Positions 17,336-30,700 of a stretch of DNA of 64,000 nucleotides are shown here, one piece after another. Numbering within the stretch: the stretch's first letter is position 1; the number at the start of each line of letters is the position of its first letter. Both the position numbers and the translations under genes were made by a program. A model generated the notes under the pieces. It worked only from the letters and a program-made list of their open reading frames with translations. It had not been told where the DNA came from and searched no databases. This DNA is from Typha latifolia (lineage: Eukaryota; Streptophyta; Magnoliopsida; Poales; Typhaceae): contig CM034101.1 in assembly GCA_019914945.1 (NCBI GenBank), positions 4,847,188 to 4,911,187 on the forward strand. The letters are read 5' to 3'.

Positions 17336-19966
17336 CTATGGATGATGACCGATGGCCTTGCCGCAGAGCAGAGCATTAGGGGGAAGGTCATACTCATTTG
17401 AGTAGCTCTTCTCAGGAGTCCAAACTCGGATATAAAATTGCTGACCAAGGTATTGCCTTGCCCACATTGAGGATCTTAGGTTCCACATCCCTTGGTTATC
17501 TAAAGACACCAAGATTGCAGACCATCCATTCGGATAAACCTACATATTAATAACAAAAGAATAGCCGGTCAGCATGCAATGGTTGCGTTGGATCATTGAT
17601 AAAAGACAAACTTTGGTTGTCAGAGCATCTTAATACACAAGAGGGTATCCTCTAAAATGGTTACCTGAACTGTGTGTCTACTGACAGCATCAACTAAGTT
17701 ATACCTCTTCCTGATATTCTCTGTCCACTTACCAAAACCGTAGCTGCATAAACAAGTTGGAAGAACAATTAAATCATGATTTTAGCATCAAATGAGTATG
17801 ATTGCAGACATATATCTAAACGCAAGTATGATATTACCAAGGATATGATTATCCCAACAATCTAAATCATGCCTAATATGGAGTTGATTTTTCATTGATA
17901 TGTTCAGCAACAAACTTGACTCACAAAATGCTAGTTCTCAAACTTCATCTTGTCTAATCAAGGAGATGAAAGAAGCGGAAGATGGTTTCCTCACTATTAA
18001 TGGGTAAGGTTGCTAAATTCTAACTTTCTCCTAAATTCATCAGTTAGATAAAACGCCATCCACATGATAACCTTTTTATCCAAATAATTACAATTTTCTC
18101 ACATAAAAAATAAGTAATAGAAAATATAACCAAAGACAATTATGTATGAATGAACAGACGTGAACTAGAAAGATCATAGGTATCCAGAAGCATACCCAAC
18201 AACCCAGAAGTCATAACCATCAAGATGCCATGTTTGGATTGCATTCTCGGTATTCTGGAACACAATCTCGATGAAGTCATGTAGATTAAACCGGACAACC
18301 GGGGTGCCCAGAACAGCAGTGCCTCCAGAGGGAGGAATGGGAAGGCTATCCCAGGCGAATACATTTGCAATGTTAAAGTTGTCAGCAAGTTTCAAAGGTG
18401 TATCAGGCATAACAAAGGAAACACCATCAACTGCATATCTCTGCTTCCCGTTCATCAGAGGTGCAGAATTGGCCAAGATAATTGACCTTGCTCTAGGAAT
18501 AGTCCCATAGTGATATGAACCCTGGGGATTAGGCCTTGCAGCACTTGCTGTGAGATTCCACCTGCATATCATTACGATCAAAAAAATGATAACATAGATT
18601 TAAGAAACTAGAAGTCAAAGTCAAATGATAGACAGACTACCTGAAGGTCCTAGCTTGTTTCACGGACCAATGGACTTGGTAAGTCGGCCCGGCTGGGATT
18701 GGCCCAGAGACAGGGGAATTGGAATTGCTGTAATGCAAGATCCCAGTTGCAGTTAGGACCTTCTGTGTGAATCGGGTTGAGAAGACAATGAAGTAGTCCT
18801 TGGGGGCCTGATCAAGAGTAACCAAGACAGACATAGATTGGCCCACATGGATGTCAAGGGAGTCATATGTGTTCTGAAGTGTGTGGGTTCCTTCCACTTC
18901 CACCAGCTTCAACATATGGCCTTGAATCCTAAAGTTAATCGAAGTCGTCAAACCCACGTTGGAGATCCTAAAATGATAAGTTTTCCCTGTGCAATGCAGC
19001 ATGTTTCCAGTAAGAAACATCTCTGAAAGGGTATTAATGAATCACAAAGAGTATACCTTGATCTCCATTGAAAAATGTCGACTGAGCTCCATTTATGATT
19101 AGTCCATCAGGGAAAGATAGAGAACTTCCTGAATCCAAAGTTTGCTGCAATGCCTGCAAAATTAGAAAAAGAATCTCATTTTTGCACAAATGTTAGATGA
19201 TATGTCTCCAAAAAGCAAAATGCACTGAAAATTACCTTATGGCTGGCCTTATACCAGTCACCAACTAGCATTGTGAAATCTCCATCAGGCTTGGCGTACG
19301 GGACGGGAATTTGTGGTCTTTGGTAAACATTGAGCGCACCATAGCCGCCCGCAGCCCTCTGCATTCCAACTGAGGGGAAGTAGGTGAAGGTCCCAATCTG
19401 GTCCTTGGTCTGGAACTTGTAAGTGTAGTTCGAGTTGGGTGGAATGGGACAATTCGTCCCCAGAACCCCATCTTGCCATGAGTTTTTCCTCTGTTTGATC
19501 CCATTCCTAGGAACCCAACAACCCCATTATCAAAATCCATAACCAAGAAAAGGAAGTAGAGTCCTAAACAGAGCCACGATAAAGATAAAGAGTCCCAAAA
19601 ACCCACCAAGTTAATAAGAAGGGCACATCGAGCTTATTGATGACATTAACAATTATGTTATCGTTGGTGACGCAGTCGAGACGAGGGCCCGGGAACTGCC
19701 CATTGATGAGGATTCCCTTCAACCCAAGAAACCAAGAAGCCATTTTAGCCCAATGTAAACAATACCCAAGCAGTAAAACCAGCGGACAAGCTCAAAACGG
19801 AGCAAAAGATAGGGGTAAAAAAAAGCACCTGTTGCTGGGATCCGAGAGGGGAGATGGGTCCGTAGGTCACCGTCCACGTGAAATAGCGATATGGGTCATC
19901 GGCGACGACGGAGGAGGAAGCAAAGAAACAAGCAAAGGCGGCAAAGACTACAGCAAGAAGCCTCAT
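17336..19966 (-). CDS. SKU5-similar (SKS) monocopper-oxidase-like protein
   Basis: Secreted multicopper-oxidase relative; SKU5/SKS proteins act in cell-wall expansion and pollen or root growth, mostly without proven oxidase activity. Eight exons on the minus strand: 19966-19829, 19716-19607, 19506-19236, 19153-19057, 18986-18641, 18561-18196, 17743-17665, 17539-17336; 536 residues. A signal peptide covers about residues 1-22. Three cupredoxin-like domains follow, with GILINGQFPGP, GALNVYQRPQIPVPY and DFWVVGYGFGKW as landmarks. The usual copper ligands are replaced: TWHLDGYDFW stands where oxidases have a HxxHxHxH cluster, and LDNQGMWN where they have HCHxxxH. There is no hydrophobic GPI-type tail; the protein ends LLCGKAIGHHP. 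The start is the internal methionine before the hydrophobic segment, not the upstream in-frame ATG at 20071. The fourth intron is only 70 bp. Confidence 0.93.
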
Positions 19967-22525
19967 TCCCTTACCTTCCGATCGAAAACCTCGAGAGGAG
20001 AAGGGAAAAAACAAAATAGCTCGGGTTTTTCTGAGAAGAAGAGGGGAGAGAGAGGATGATTTAAGTAGCAAAAGCGGGAAGAAGGTGGTGACAGTAGTGA
20101 GTGCACTGGACGCGTTTACGCGTAGCGGCGGGAACTGGAGGGAGTTAAATGACCTTAAAGTCCCTGGATAGTGGTCTTATTCTATGGATAAGAGAAGAGG
20201 AATAAGTTTATTTATTCCAGTGGTACTTCGTGTTGGGGCCTCGGAGGTGTGTAAATGTCATGAATAGAAGCTGAGGCGTAGATTGGAAGGGAAGAATAGA
20301 GTAACATCGAGTTCGCGGCGTGATCGGCGCAGAGGAGGATTTTGAGGTGGGGAGGGGTCCAATGAGGTGGTTCGTTCACGTGCTCCTCGGGATCTATTTT
20401 AGTGGCACACTTCCCCAACTGATAACCAATTTAAATGGACAGAGGTGAAGATTTTCTCTTTTACGAGGGGGTAGATTGAAAAAGTATAGTAATAGATCGC
20501 AAGGAAATTAAGATGAGATTTATTTTTATGCGGTAGTTAGAAAGTTAGAATCATGTCGACTGTAGTGATGGCATTGGCACAGGGTTTCTTCGTACCAGGC
20601 ACGGAGAAGAGGTGAGTTTGCTTTCTGGTAGAGGTGTTCGTTTGCATGTGAATCTGTTAAACTCTTTGCTTCTCTAATTAATCTCTCCCTCTCTCTCTCT
20701 CTAACATGCCTTTATTTTGGGCCTCAAGGATGAGTGCATGTAACTTGGCATGCAGATGCAGTCTAATAAATATGGTCCATCGTACGCGTAGCATGTGAGT
20801 AGGACCGCTGTAAACGTAGATAGAAAACATTATCATCAACTTCTCCCACGTATATAATGCAGTCCAGATCTGAGCGAATAATAAAATGGGGGACAAAATT
20901 ACATTTTTACCCCTAAGTTAGATTAAATTCTGAAGTATGGAACAGACTGATCGGACTGGTGAGCTGATGAATCGATTACTAAATCGATTTGATTTTGTTA
21001 TCAAACCAAATAATAATTAACCTGATAAAAATCAACTAATTCCGCGGTTGAACTAGCGATCGTGCAACTTGACTGATTTTTTACAAACTAGTTAGGTTAA
21101 CTATTTTTGCAAAGTTACATAATTATTATATTCTATATCCTAATGGTATTTTAGTCTTTTATTTGATTGTATGTCTATCTAAAGTTCATGCTAGTATTTA
21201 TCTCTCAACATATAAAAGTTTTGCAAGTATACCTTTTAAAAATATCTTTCTTTTTTGCATGCCATTAAAATTTGAACAATTTAACTATAAAAAGACAAAA
21301 AAAATTATAAATTTTTTTCAAGTATTTTTCTTAGTTGATAGTATAAATGACTTAACTTGAAAATAACCATGAGAGTATCTATATAAATAATATATATCTT
21401 GAGGGATATACATACAACTACACTACTTTTCTAGATTTTTTTTAATTTTTAGGATTATTTAAATATATATTTATTATTTATATATATAAAAAACTAGCGA
21501 TTCGACTAGGTAAACCATCCGCTGTCCAATAACTTGACCTCTAACCGGATCAATGTTCGATACGGTTCTAATAACTATAATTGTAGAGACGCCGTAAATT
21601 ATTAGTCTAACCACATAGATATATGTAAATTATGTTTTCTTTATAATAAAAATAATAATATGGCGTTTTCTTGTAGTAAGAGATGCAACATCTATCCGAC
21701 TATCCTTAACCATTATTAGTTAATTGTATCTAACATACTCCTCCTCCTTCCCACCGCTATCCCTCTTCTTCTCTTCCTTTGCCAGGCCAAAACTTGAGTC
21801 CCAACTTCGATCTCGGCGCATACGAGGGCTGGCCCGAAGTTGGCCTGATGATTTTAGCTCGAAACGATCGACCCCAGTCATACTACGTATGCCGTTCATT
21901 ATCATGACTTCACTAGGGTTCCAGTTGTTAATCATCATGCATGCATGAGCTTATTATAACATTCCCTTTCTTTTCTCTTCTTTTCCATATAGTTTAGGAT
22001 TTCTCATCATTGAATGGAGTACACTTGAACACCCACGTTGGCCTCTTGAACTCTTTAATTCTTTGTCTCCAAGACTACACAAAACGAACTCCACACGAAA
22101 TCAGAGTACTTTTGTTTATCTAAATAGTTTACTCTTTAAATTTAATACTTAAATAGGATTATTTTTTACACGTCAACTATTACTCGATGGGTCCAAAAAA
22201 AAAAAACCGAAGCTAAAATATTTAATTTAGCGTTTATTATTAAAATTAAAACCAATGGTTTCTTCGTTGATTGAATATATGGACGCCTTATATTAAGACT
22301 TAAATAGGCACCAACAAGAGCATCAATTTGCATGCCAAATAAACCGTCACAAATTTCAAAGCGCTTTAGTTGTAGTATAAAATAAGTGAAATATTTTCCT
22401 ACGGGGCCTATGAGGTGGTAACTGATTTGCTAAGAATAAATAATTTTAGGTAATAAGTGTAAAGAGTGAACTACTTAGATGAATAAAAAAGTTTGTGAGA
22501 CTTCGCTGTATGACTACATTGCATA
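19967..22525. other. SKS promoter and AT-rich spacer
   Basis: The first several hundred bases are the SKS leader and promoter. The block at 20900-21600 is AT-rich repeat-like DNA with recurring 'actagcgat' and 'cgattcgac' phrases at both ends, possibly a degraded element. No gene supported. Confidence 0.45.
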
Positions 22526-24097
22526 TGTAACACCCCAATTAAAAAAAAAAAACCTAGTGCACGTAACCTACACGTGTGTGCCCTTTTCTCTTTCCTTTCC
22601 TCTATCTTTTGTTATCTCCCTCTCCTTTTTTTTCTCTTCTTTTATTATCCTCGCCTGCAGCTCATTTTTCCTCTTTCTTCTCCTTGACGAGCCAAAGCGC
22701 CACTAGAACCGCCGACTCCCTAGATATATCAAAGTGCCGGAGCTCTCTCATTCTCCAAGTAAGTTTGATTTGCAATTCGTTAATTAATTTACGTTTTCCT
22801 CCATGTCTTCCTTAATTCTCGGTTTCATCAAAAATCCGACCGGGCGGCGACCTCATGCCTCGCTGCACCAGCCTCAGTAGCTTCCCCTCATCCTCTTCTT
22901 TCTGGTGGTGCCTTTTGTGGCCGTTTTGGCCCCCGGTGGAGGCTACACGTGGTAGCCTTGCCTCGTCATGTTTCAGGTCGAATTCCTGCCATCATCGTCA
23001 TCAGCTAAGCAACCCAACCAATAGGTTAGTTTCTTCTTTGCAAGGAGATGTCGTGGGCCTCGACATTTAGGCCCTCCTGGTCGGGGCGGCCATGCGGCCT
23101 CTTGCCTTGGCCGCTAGTCTTGGCGAGGACATTCCTCGCCATCAGTTGCCCTTGACGGCTAGGCTTCCCCTCGGCTAGCTTCTACTTCTCGAGGGCAAGG
23201 TGCTAGTGGGGTCAGTTAGGACTATCGACAACTAGAATTGTCAATAGCTCCCTCACCTCATCGGTAGGTGGCTTGGTCCATTGGGGGTGGTTGTTGGCCC
23301 TCTAACGGCTAATCGACACCATGGGTGCCTTCCTTAGTCGACGGTGTGTTGGTTGGCGCGTCGATCTCAGCTGCCGGCATCGGTGCTCGCCGGCAGCCAC
23401 TCCTCTCCTCGTCGGCTGTCCTTGGTTGAGAGAAAGGGAGGACGTGGTGGGGTGGTGGGCTGGGCAGGGTGTGGCCTAGCCCAGCTTGGGCTTGGCCTAG
23501 GTGCGGCCTAGCCCAAGTAGCTGATTTGACTTTCTTGTTAGTTGGGCTTTGGGCCTAGTGTTGATGGTTTTTATGGTAGTCCTTAGGTTGGTTTCAATCC
23601 AACCCATCGCTTTAATTCTTTTAAATTAGTTTAACCTTTTTGTTTTGTTAATCATGTCAAATGTGAGCCTTAACTAATCATGTTAGAGGATGGGTTTTGT
23701 ATCATTGATTGCACTACTTTTAGATTATAGTAATGAATACTTTCTAGGCTTTATATTCACTAACTTCTAGTAAAAATATTTTCAGATCGATGGATGGACT
23801 CGAGATGTGAAAGGTCTAGCGAAAAGTAGTTTTAGTTCTTTATATTTATTTTTATTCTTGTAAAGTAAATTTGATAGCTTGTAACCCCTACATAAACATT
23901 ATGATCTATTTTACGGATATGTATTTTGGAATTTATTGTGGCCTTTGGTGTTATGTGCTTAATTTTTTATTTGTATTATTTATGAAAATGTAAGTTTTTT
24001 TTTTTGTATATTGTATTGAAACATTAACCAGCATGTCATATGATAACCACGTAAATTCTACTCACGTGAGAGCACGTGTTTCGTGGCGGGTGTTACA
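22526..24097. mobile_element. probable solo LTR of a Ty3/Gypsy-type element
   Basis: Begins TGTAACACCCC and ends GGGTGTTACA, giving TG..CA termini inside a 10-bp terminal inverted repeat, a form common in plant Gypsy LTRs. Its 1572 bp have a GC-rich middle (22850-23560) and an AT-rich 3' third, as in a long LTR with promoter and R/U5 regions. No second copy lies nearby, so a solo LTR is the simplest reading. The flanking pentamers (GCATA and GCCGG) do not match, so there is no clear target duplication. Confidence 0.55.
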
Positions 24098-25074
24098 GCC
24101 GGACACATTTCACATGTGTCCAAGTAAGGGTCTTAAATACATAGAAACGATTAATTCCGCATCTATTGCTCTATTTTCTTTCACTTTATTTGTTTATCAA
24201 ATCATAATCAAGCGATAAACTTTAAAAAAATTATTTGTGCCTACGGGTACTTCCCCCAAAAATATTAAAAAAAGGCATTGTTTCAATCTCCACTGATGAG
24301 CTGTACATGGAGGCAACTTCTCTCCCGTTATGAACTCTTTCATCTCCTCCTGAGAAGAGTTGACCGTTTTGTTTATTATTCTTAGAAGCAAACCCAAAAG
24401 GTTGCTACTTGTCGTTGCTGCAATGACATATGCTTGTTGTATTCTACTTTCTCTTTCCTGGTTGCTATGTGTTCTTGGTTTTTTTTTTCCAATCAGATAG
24501 ATTTTATAATGCACGGTTCCAAGTTAGTACTTGATAATTGGGTCTTTCAATTCATCGAAATATAGTTGTTTCCTGTTCAGAAGGAAGTACCCCTTATACC
24601 AAACTTAAAACATAGCAGAAACAAAACAAAAAAGAATCTGATCAATCTGCAAACACACAATTCTGCTTCCATAAATTCAAAGTAAAGCATCTTGTACCTC
24701 TTGATAGGTATTGTTGCTGCGTAGTGTTAGTAGGTATTGTTGGTGTACTACTCTGCATAGTGTTAGTAGGTATTGTTGCTGCGATACTGTCCTTGTATTC
24801 TTGAGCTTCTTAGTAAGCCGGAAGTACCATTACGGTTGTTGTCAGAAAGTTCTCAAGGGGAACCTTATGGCATGTGTTTGTTCATGCAATATCTTGTTAA
24901 CTTCCAATTCTTCGTCATAGGGTAGCCAATATTAGTGCAGTTTTGTTTCAAATGAGTACTGACAGTAGTAAGCCTTGCTAACCTGACTTCACCAAAATTC
25001 TTTTAGTGGTTTCATGCTCATTCTTTACAAATTTCTACTTACTTATCTATTCTGAATCACTATTTTACCTTTGT
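24098..25074. other. spacer with a small triplicated motif
   Basis: No gene seen. AGGTATTGTTG recurs three times between 24704 and 24783 within a larger imperfect repeat. The right part may belong to the degenerate serpin intron, but similarity there is too weak to claim. Confidence 0.4.
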
Positions 25075-26134
25075 CATGCCATTGAAATCATAAAACTTTC
25101 CTTTATAAACAAGTGAATCAATCTCTAAGGCTGTATTATGTTGTCATTTCACGAAACATGTTTTACGATAAAAATTAAAAAAGAAAAACATCAGCATTTT
25201 GGCATGAGAGGTCCACCATTTCCAAGAACCTTTCTCACATCTCAATTATTTTTCATTCTGGATGCACAAACTGCAAAACTTCCTTGACAGAGGTGTTAGC
25301 TACCTGTAGCAATTTTGCTGGACATGTCTCCAAGTTTGCATTCTTTTGGTGTCCCATTCCATTGAATATTGGTAACTATAGTTGATATTTTGATCCTTTG
25401 ATTTTTAAGTTTGATATATTGGACCAATGTGATAATTTTCTGGAACCGCAGAATTTGCTTTTGTATGTCGTCACCTTTCTCATTATTTTTTTGTCAACCA
25501 AATCAATCCATTGGCTTTTACGATAGTGAAATCCTGGAAATGTTCATATTTTTCCAGTGGGAAAACTTCCATCTCTTCTTCTCTTCAGTAGGCTCCCTTC
25601 ACAGCACTTCAACTGCCTCTCTTCTCATTTCCATGCTCTGTTTTCCCCTGTCTTCTTCACTTCAAGAGGTATACATGCAAAAAACCAAGAAGTACGAAGG
25701 TGCATATGCAGATTCTGCTAGGGACTCGTGAATGAATTGTTCGTTGCCTTCAAATCTCCATCTTTGTGCTTGAAATCATCCAACTGATTCTAAATGGTGC
25801 TGCCGGTATTGGCAGGGGTGATGTTATCCTTCTTAAAGTTCGTGACTTTGTTGTCTTCTTCTTCTATCGATTCAGGCAGCCGAAATCGAACATCAAATTA
25901 ACTCACCACAAATCCTTTGTTGAAATTAAAGAGAAAGGTACTGAAGCAGCAGCTGCTTCTGCAACAATACTGCGTGGATCTGCATTCATTCCAAAAGAAA
26001 CGAGGACTGTGGATTTTGTAGCCGATCACCCGTTCGTGTTCATGATCAGAGAAGACATGAGCGGATCAAGTAGTGCTATTCTCAGGGCATGTGCTCAATC
26101 CAACTTAATCTGTAGCATATACTGTCTGGTATAA
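25075..26134 (+). pseudogene. serpin pseudogene, internally deleted duplicate
   Basis: Partial copy of the intact serpin downstream. 25075-25875 matches the 3' part of that gene's intron block by block (for example AAACATGTTTTA, GGTGTCCCATTC, and CTTGAAATCATCCAACTG just before the acceptor). The exon-2 start at 25877 (GCAGCCGAAATCGAACATCA) is then cut about ten codons in and jumps straight to the segment before the reactive loop, [16 protein letters not shown]. More than 500 bp of exon 2 is missing and the junction shifts the frame. The loop keeps ILRG, followed by [17 protein letters not shown]; the last 20 codons are frameshifted again. Exon 1 was not found upstream. No functional serpin can be made. 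Confidence 0.88.
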
Positions 26135-27750
26135 TGAGATGTTTGGCTTCAAATATTAGCTACACTAAATCTGATACGGTTCTAGTATGTCATATTGCTT
26201 GTCTCACTATATATGCCATTGGTGTTTAGATTATTCCGTATCCTAGCTAAGTGAGAGCCTCTTATATTATTAGGGCTGTGCTTACATACTATTTGTGAAA
26301 TTAAAAAATATATATATATATATATATATATAACACTCTGCCTTTTAACATAATTACCGTTTACATATTTGTGATCTTCGTATCATAAATACTAGCTAAT
26401 GAGCTTAAAAGATGAATAATACATACATACAGAGGAGCTAACCCTCCCTTTAGTTAGACATTTAGGCAAGAACCCAAACTATGCATAATAAGGCTGCTTA
26501 TCTAACTTGATACCTCAAAGCCCACCCAAAATTTTTAGCCATAATTAAGTCGGAATTGGGCTTAGCATCTGTAGGGCCAATCCAACTCAAGACTTGATGC
26601 TCAACCTGTAACCCTAGTAGCCTCACCTTATTTTTCTATCATGATTCCTTTACTATATACATATATTACCTTCAGCTTTTATAGACTAACGGTTCTTATG
26701 AAACATGACAACCATTTTTAAGTCTTAAATGCATATTAAGCATCGAACCGACTTTAGGCTCGAATTTGACCTGGCTCGCAGACCAAAAATCTCTCTGCTT
26801 GATGGTCAAGATTAAGTCTCCAGGATAAAACTCGATCTAGATCGAAGAGCTATCAAGTTGAGCGCAAGTCAAGCTATGCTTGAGTTTTGTCCAATATTTT
26901 TGGGGCTTGACCTATGGCTATCCCTATATGCATATAATGCTCTGATAAGTTAAGACCTAGCTGTGTTAGGGTTTAAGATTTCTCCTTTTCTAAGTGAGCC
27001 ATCAATGTTGCTTCTCTAGTTGGAGGAAGAGAAAATCCTCCTATTTTCTTGCTCTTTTTTTCTCTCTTTTTTCTACCTTCCACATAAAATCTCTTGCTCT
27101 TCCACAATAGTCGCTGTTGTCATCATCCTCGTGGTTGCCTCAATCTGAGCTCTTAGCGGAGAAGAGAGATCCGATCGATAATAGGTCTGAAATATTTTTA
27201 CAACTATGCTCCAAATCGATGCACCAACGTTTGTTGAATTCTTTTACTACGTTGGATGGAATTAAACTCAATACCTATAAGAATAGAACTCATAACTTTC
27301 GTTGTAATTAGTAAGATTAACCAGAGCTGCAGTGCTGAATAATATACCATATATCTTACAGATGCATGAGTTATTTTATTACGTTGAGATATACGTGTCC
27401 TGAGATAATGTCAACACCAGCACCACGATGAGGTCGGTAGCGTTGACTTCTCTAGTAGCAACACGCCCTACTCACGTGCCCGTAATGTCGACGCGTTAAT
27501 TTTTCGTGGACTTCTTTGCCCTCCTTCCCCATCCTTTATTTCTCATAGGAACCCGCCATCTATACGACGATACCTATCTAATAAATAACGAGATGAGAGA
27601 TTGAGAGGTACCCTTTCTCGTCCTGGACGCTACTCTTATTCGACTCCCGCCGCGTCACCATTTCCTTCGTCTTCTCTTTTCTCTCCTCTCCTCTCCTCTT
27701 CTCAAAGGAAAGAAATTTAAACGGCAAATTTTATACCTTTATCCCTAAAA
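26135..27750. other. spacer and serpin promoter region
   Basis: Contains an (AT)n tract at 26308-26331 and repeat-like text at 26400-26930. A pyrimidine-rich stretch just before 27720 looks like the serpin leader. No gene supported. Confidence 0.5.
26308..26331. repeat. (AT)n microsatellite
   Basis: Uninterrupted AT run. Confidence 0.9.
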
Positions 27751-30700
27751 ATGGATCTGAGGGATTCAATCGCGCACCAGACGGCTTTCTCCCTTCGGCT
27801 CGCGAGCCACGTGAGCTCCCGTGCCGCCGCCGAATCGAACCTCGTCTTCTCGCCGCTGTCCCTCCACGTGGCTCTCGGCCTCGTTGCTGCCGGAGCCAGG
27901 GGCCCCACCTTGGACCAGATTGCCTCCTTCCTCGCCGGATCCAAGGGCCCGGCCGCCGCCGACGCAGCCGGCGAGATCGCCGCCCTCTCATCGCAGGTTG
28001 TCGAGGTCGTCCTCGCCGATGGCTCGGCGACCGGTGGGCCCCGCTTATCCTTTGCCAACGGGGTCTGGTTCGATGCCTCGCTCTCACTCAAGCCCTCGTT
28101 CGAGGGGATCGTGACTTCTGTTTACAAGGCGGAGACTAAAACTGTCGATTTCCAAACAAAGGTGCGACTTTTATGTGATTCAGTGCGCTTTCAGATTAAA
28201 TCCTAACTTCGGCAGTTCTACTTAATCAGTTTTTTCGATCTTCTTGATTTCTCGTTATCGGTAGGTTATAGGAGAAGGATCCATTTGCCCAATCCACTGG
28301 TTGTTACATATTTAAGCGTATACATATCTGTTAAATGAAGAAGATGGATAGATGACGCCTACTTTGAGAACGGAGACATTTATTAAATATATGTTTGGTT
28401 CATTTTGCTATCTATATACAAGTTAACGATCTTCTTGATGGCTTTATTTTTTATTGGTATGTGGATAGTAATCTTTGGGTAGGAAGATGGTTTCCATTAG
28501 CGAAAGCTATATTCAATTTTATTATGTCAGTGCTTGGCATGGATAAACTAGGACTTAGGACATTAGGTTCCTTTCTATGTGCCAGTGTTCAAAATTGTTC
28601 AGTATTATAGTATTTATTTCATATTCTTGTGGTGTAAGTGTTGGTTAAACCAAGTGGTTTAATTGCTTAAGTTCATTTTGTATGATTCATATTATCCATT
28701 TATCCTGACCTTAAAGTGCGTGCAGTTGGTTCAATACTAAATACAAATTCCCAGCATATCTGTAAACTATCCTTCCTTTGGAATGGCTCCCACTTTATTA
28801 TACAGCCAACAGAGAAGTCATTTGCGAAATGTATTCATTAAGCTACTCTGTTGAGTGTTGAAAAAGCAATTGATTCACTACAGACAAAATGTGCATCTTA
28901 CAAATGATATCATTAGGTCGGAACTATTCCATCCTGCTAGACGGACATTTTATTTTTTCTAGAAGACGCTAGATAGATTCAGTGTATGAAATAAGAGCCA
29001 CTTTATACGACTGCTGTGAACTGCAAGCTCCGCCATTTTCCAAGAAGGCATTTACATCCTTATTGTAGGTATGTATTTCATTGGATTTATAAGGCTCCAT
29101 TTGTACATCCTTATTGTATCTATTTCTTTAGAATCATACAAGGCTCCTTCATAAACAAATGGAGAAATGCATAAGGCTGTAATTGTGTTGATAAAATTTG
29201 TGCGCATTTTCAGAAACATGTTTTAATATTATAAAACAATGTCCACTTTGTATGGCTGTTCTGAATTTACAAGCTCCGCCATTTCTGATTGAACCTTTTA
29301 CTCTGTCCTACTTTTCATGGTGCACATTCAAACTCGTTCATAGGGGTGTTGAGCAACTTGTAGCTAACCTCTGGATGTGCCTTTCTTTTGAAGTTCACAT
29401 TAGTTTTGGCGTCCCATTCAATTTAATATTGATAACAATATATTAGTGATAAATATCAATCTTAGTAGCAAACAATTTTCTGATGTTTCAGAATTTTCTT
29501 TCTATTCTTTGAGCCAATTGAATGTTATCATTTTATCATTCTTGTCACTAATTTGTTTTGATAGTCCTAATTCAATTAGTATTCTGTGGATTGGCTTTTA
29601 GCAAATTCACTTGGCTTAAGATAGTGAAAGATTAACTTGTAAGTTGAGTTCAACTGAGTTGTTAGGTTTTGAGGAAAGAGTCTTTCAGTTGCCATTTTTC
29701 CTTTCCATAACTTGGAGTATTCTTGAAAACGCCAATACTTGCAGAAGTTGAAATTGTCCCTTCATGTTTACAGTAAGGTTCCTATTTGTTTTCTTTGCCG
29801 GACTCCATTCACTTTACTTTCATGGCCTCTTTCCCCTTTTTTATGCCCTGCTGTCTCACATCATTTTCCCTGCCCAGCAGGTGTTGCAGTTTTCAGGCAC
29901 AAACAACTTTTATCTTAATTCTTACTAGAAAAAGAATAAATATCATGCTAAACTAGGCCTTATAATCCCCAATCAGCAACTTTTGCCCTGTGTTACGAGG
30001 ATTATTTTGATGATTATAAACCTCCTTTAACGTTGGTTTTCTTTCTGTATGATTGCTCTTCTTAGTGGTGTGATACATGTATTACAAGATTTAATTTTCA
30101 CCCCAATATTTAAACCTGAGTTAAGTTTCCAGTGACATCTACAGTGGTGTTACGATGATGACAAAATTGAAATCTGTGCATCTTGTTTCTGCCTGGAGAT
30201 CTGTGTATGAATTGTTATTTACATTTTTAACTTTATTGCTTGAAATCATCCAACTGCTTCTATTCAACGTTGATTTTAGCAGTGGTGCTGCTATGCTTTT
30301 TAATGGTAGTGACTTTGTTGCCTTCTTATTCTATTGGTTAAGGCAGCTGAAGTGACTCATCAAGTCAACTCATGGGTTGAGAGTGCTACAGCTGGTCTGA
30401 TCAAAGAGGTCCTTCCTGTGGGTTCTGTTGACCGGAGCACTAGGTTGGTGCTCAGTAATGCTTTGTATTTCAAAGGAGCTTGGACGGAGAAGTTTGATGC
30501 ATCTGAAACCAAAGAGGATGAGTTCCACCTACTCAGCGGAAGCATTATTCAAGTGCCTTTCATGTCTAGTGGGAAAGACCAGCTCCTCTCCTCTTACAAT
30601 GATTTCAAAGTGCTTAGGCTTCCGTATAAGCAAGGGGAGGATAGGAGACAATTTTCAATGTATATTTATCTACCTGAAGCAAAAGATGGTCTGAGGAGTT

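Noticed and set aside
19637..20059. 140-codon plus-strand frame opposite the SKS 5' end
   Set aside because: It is the antisense shadow of SKS exons 1-2 and their leader.
22855..23070. Small plus-strand frame in the GC-rich centre of the solo LTR
   Set aside because: Low-complexity Ser/Pro composition, no homology seen, and lies inside the proposed LTR.
27731..28091. Long minus-strand frames opposite serpin exon 1
   Set aside because: These are shadows caused by the GC-rich codon use of that exon.
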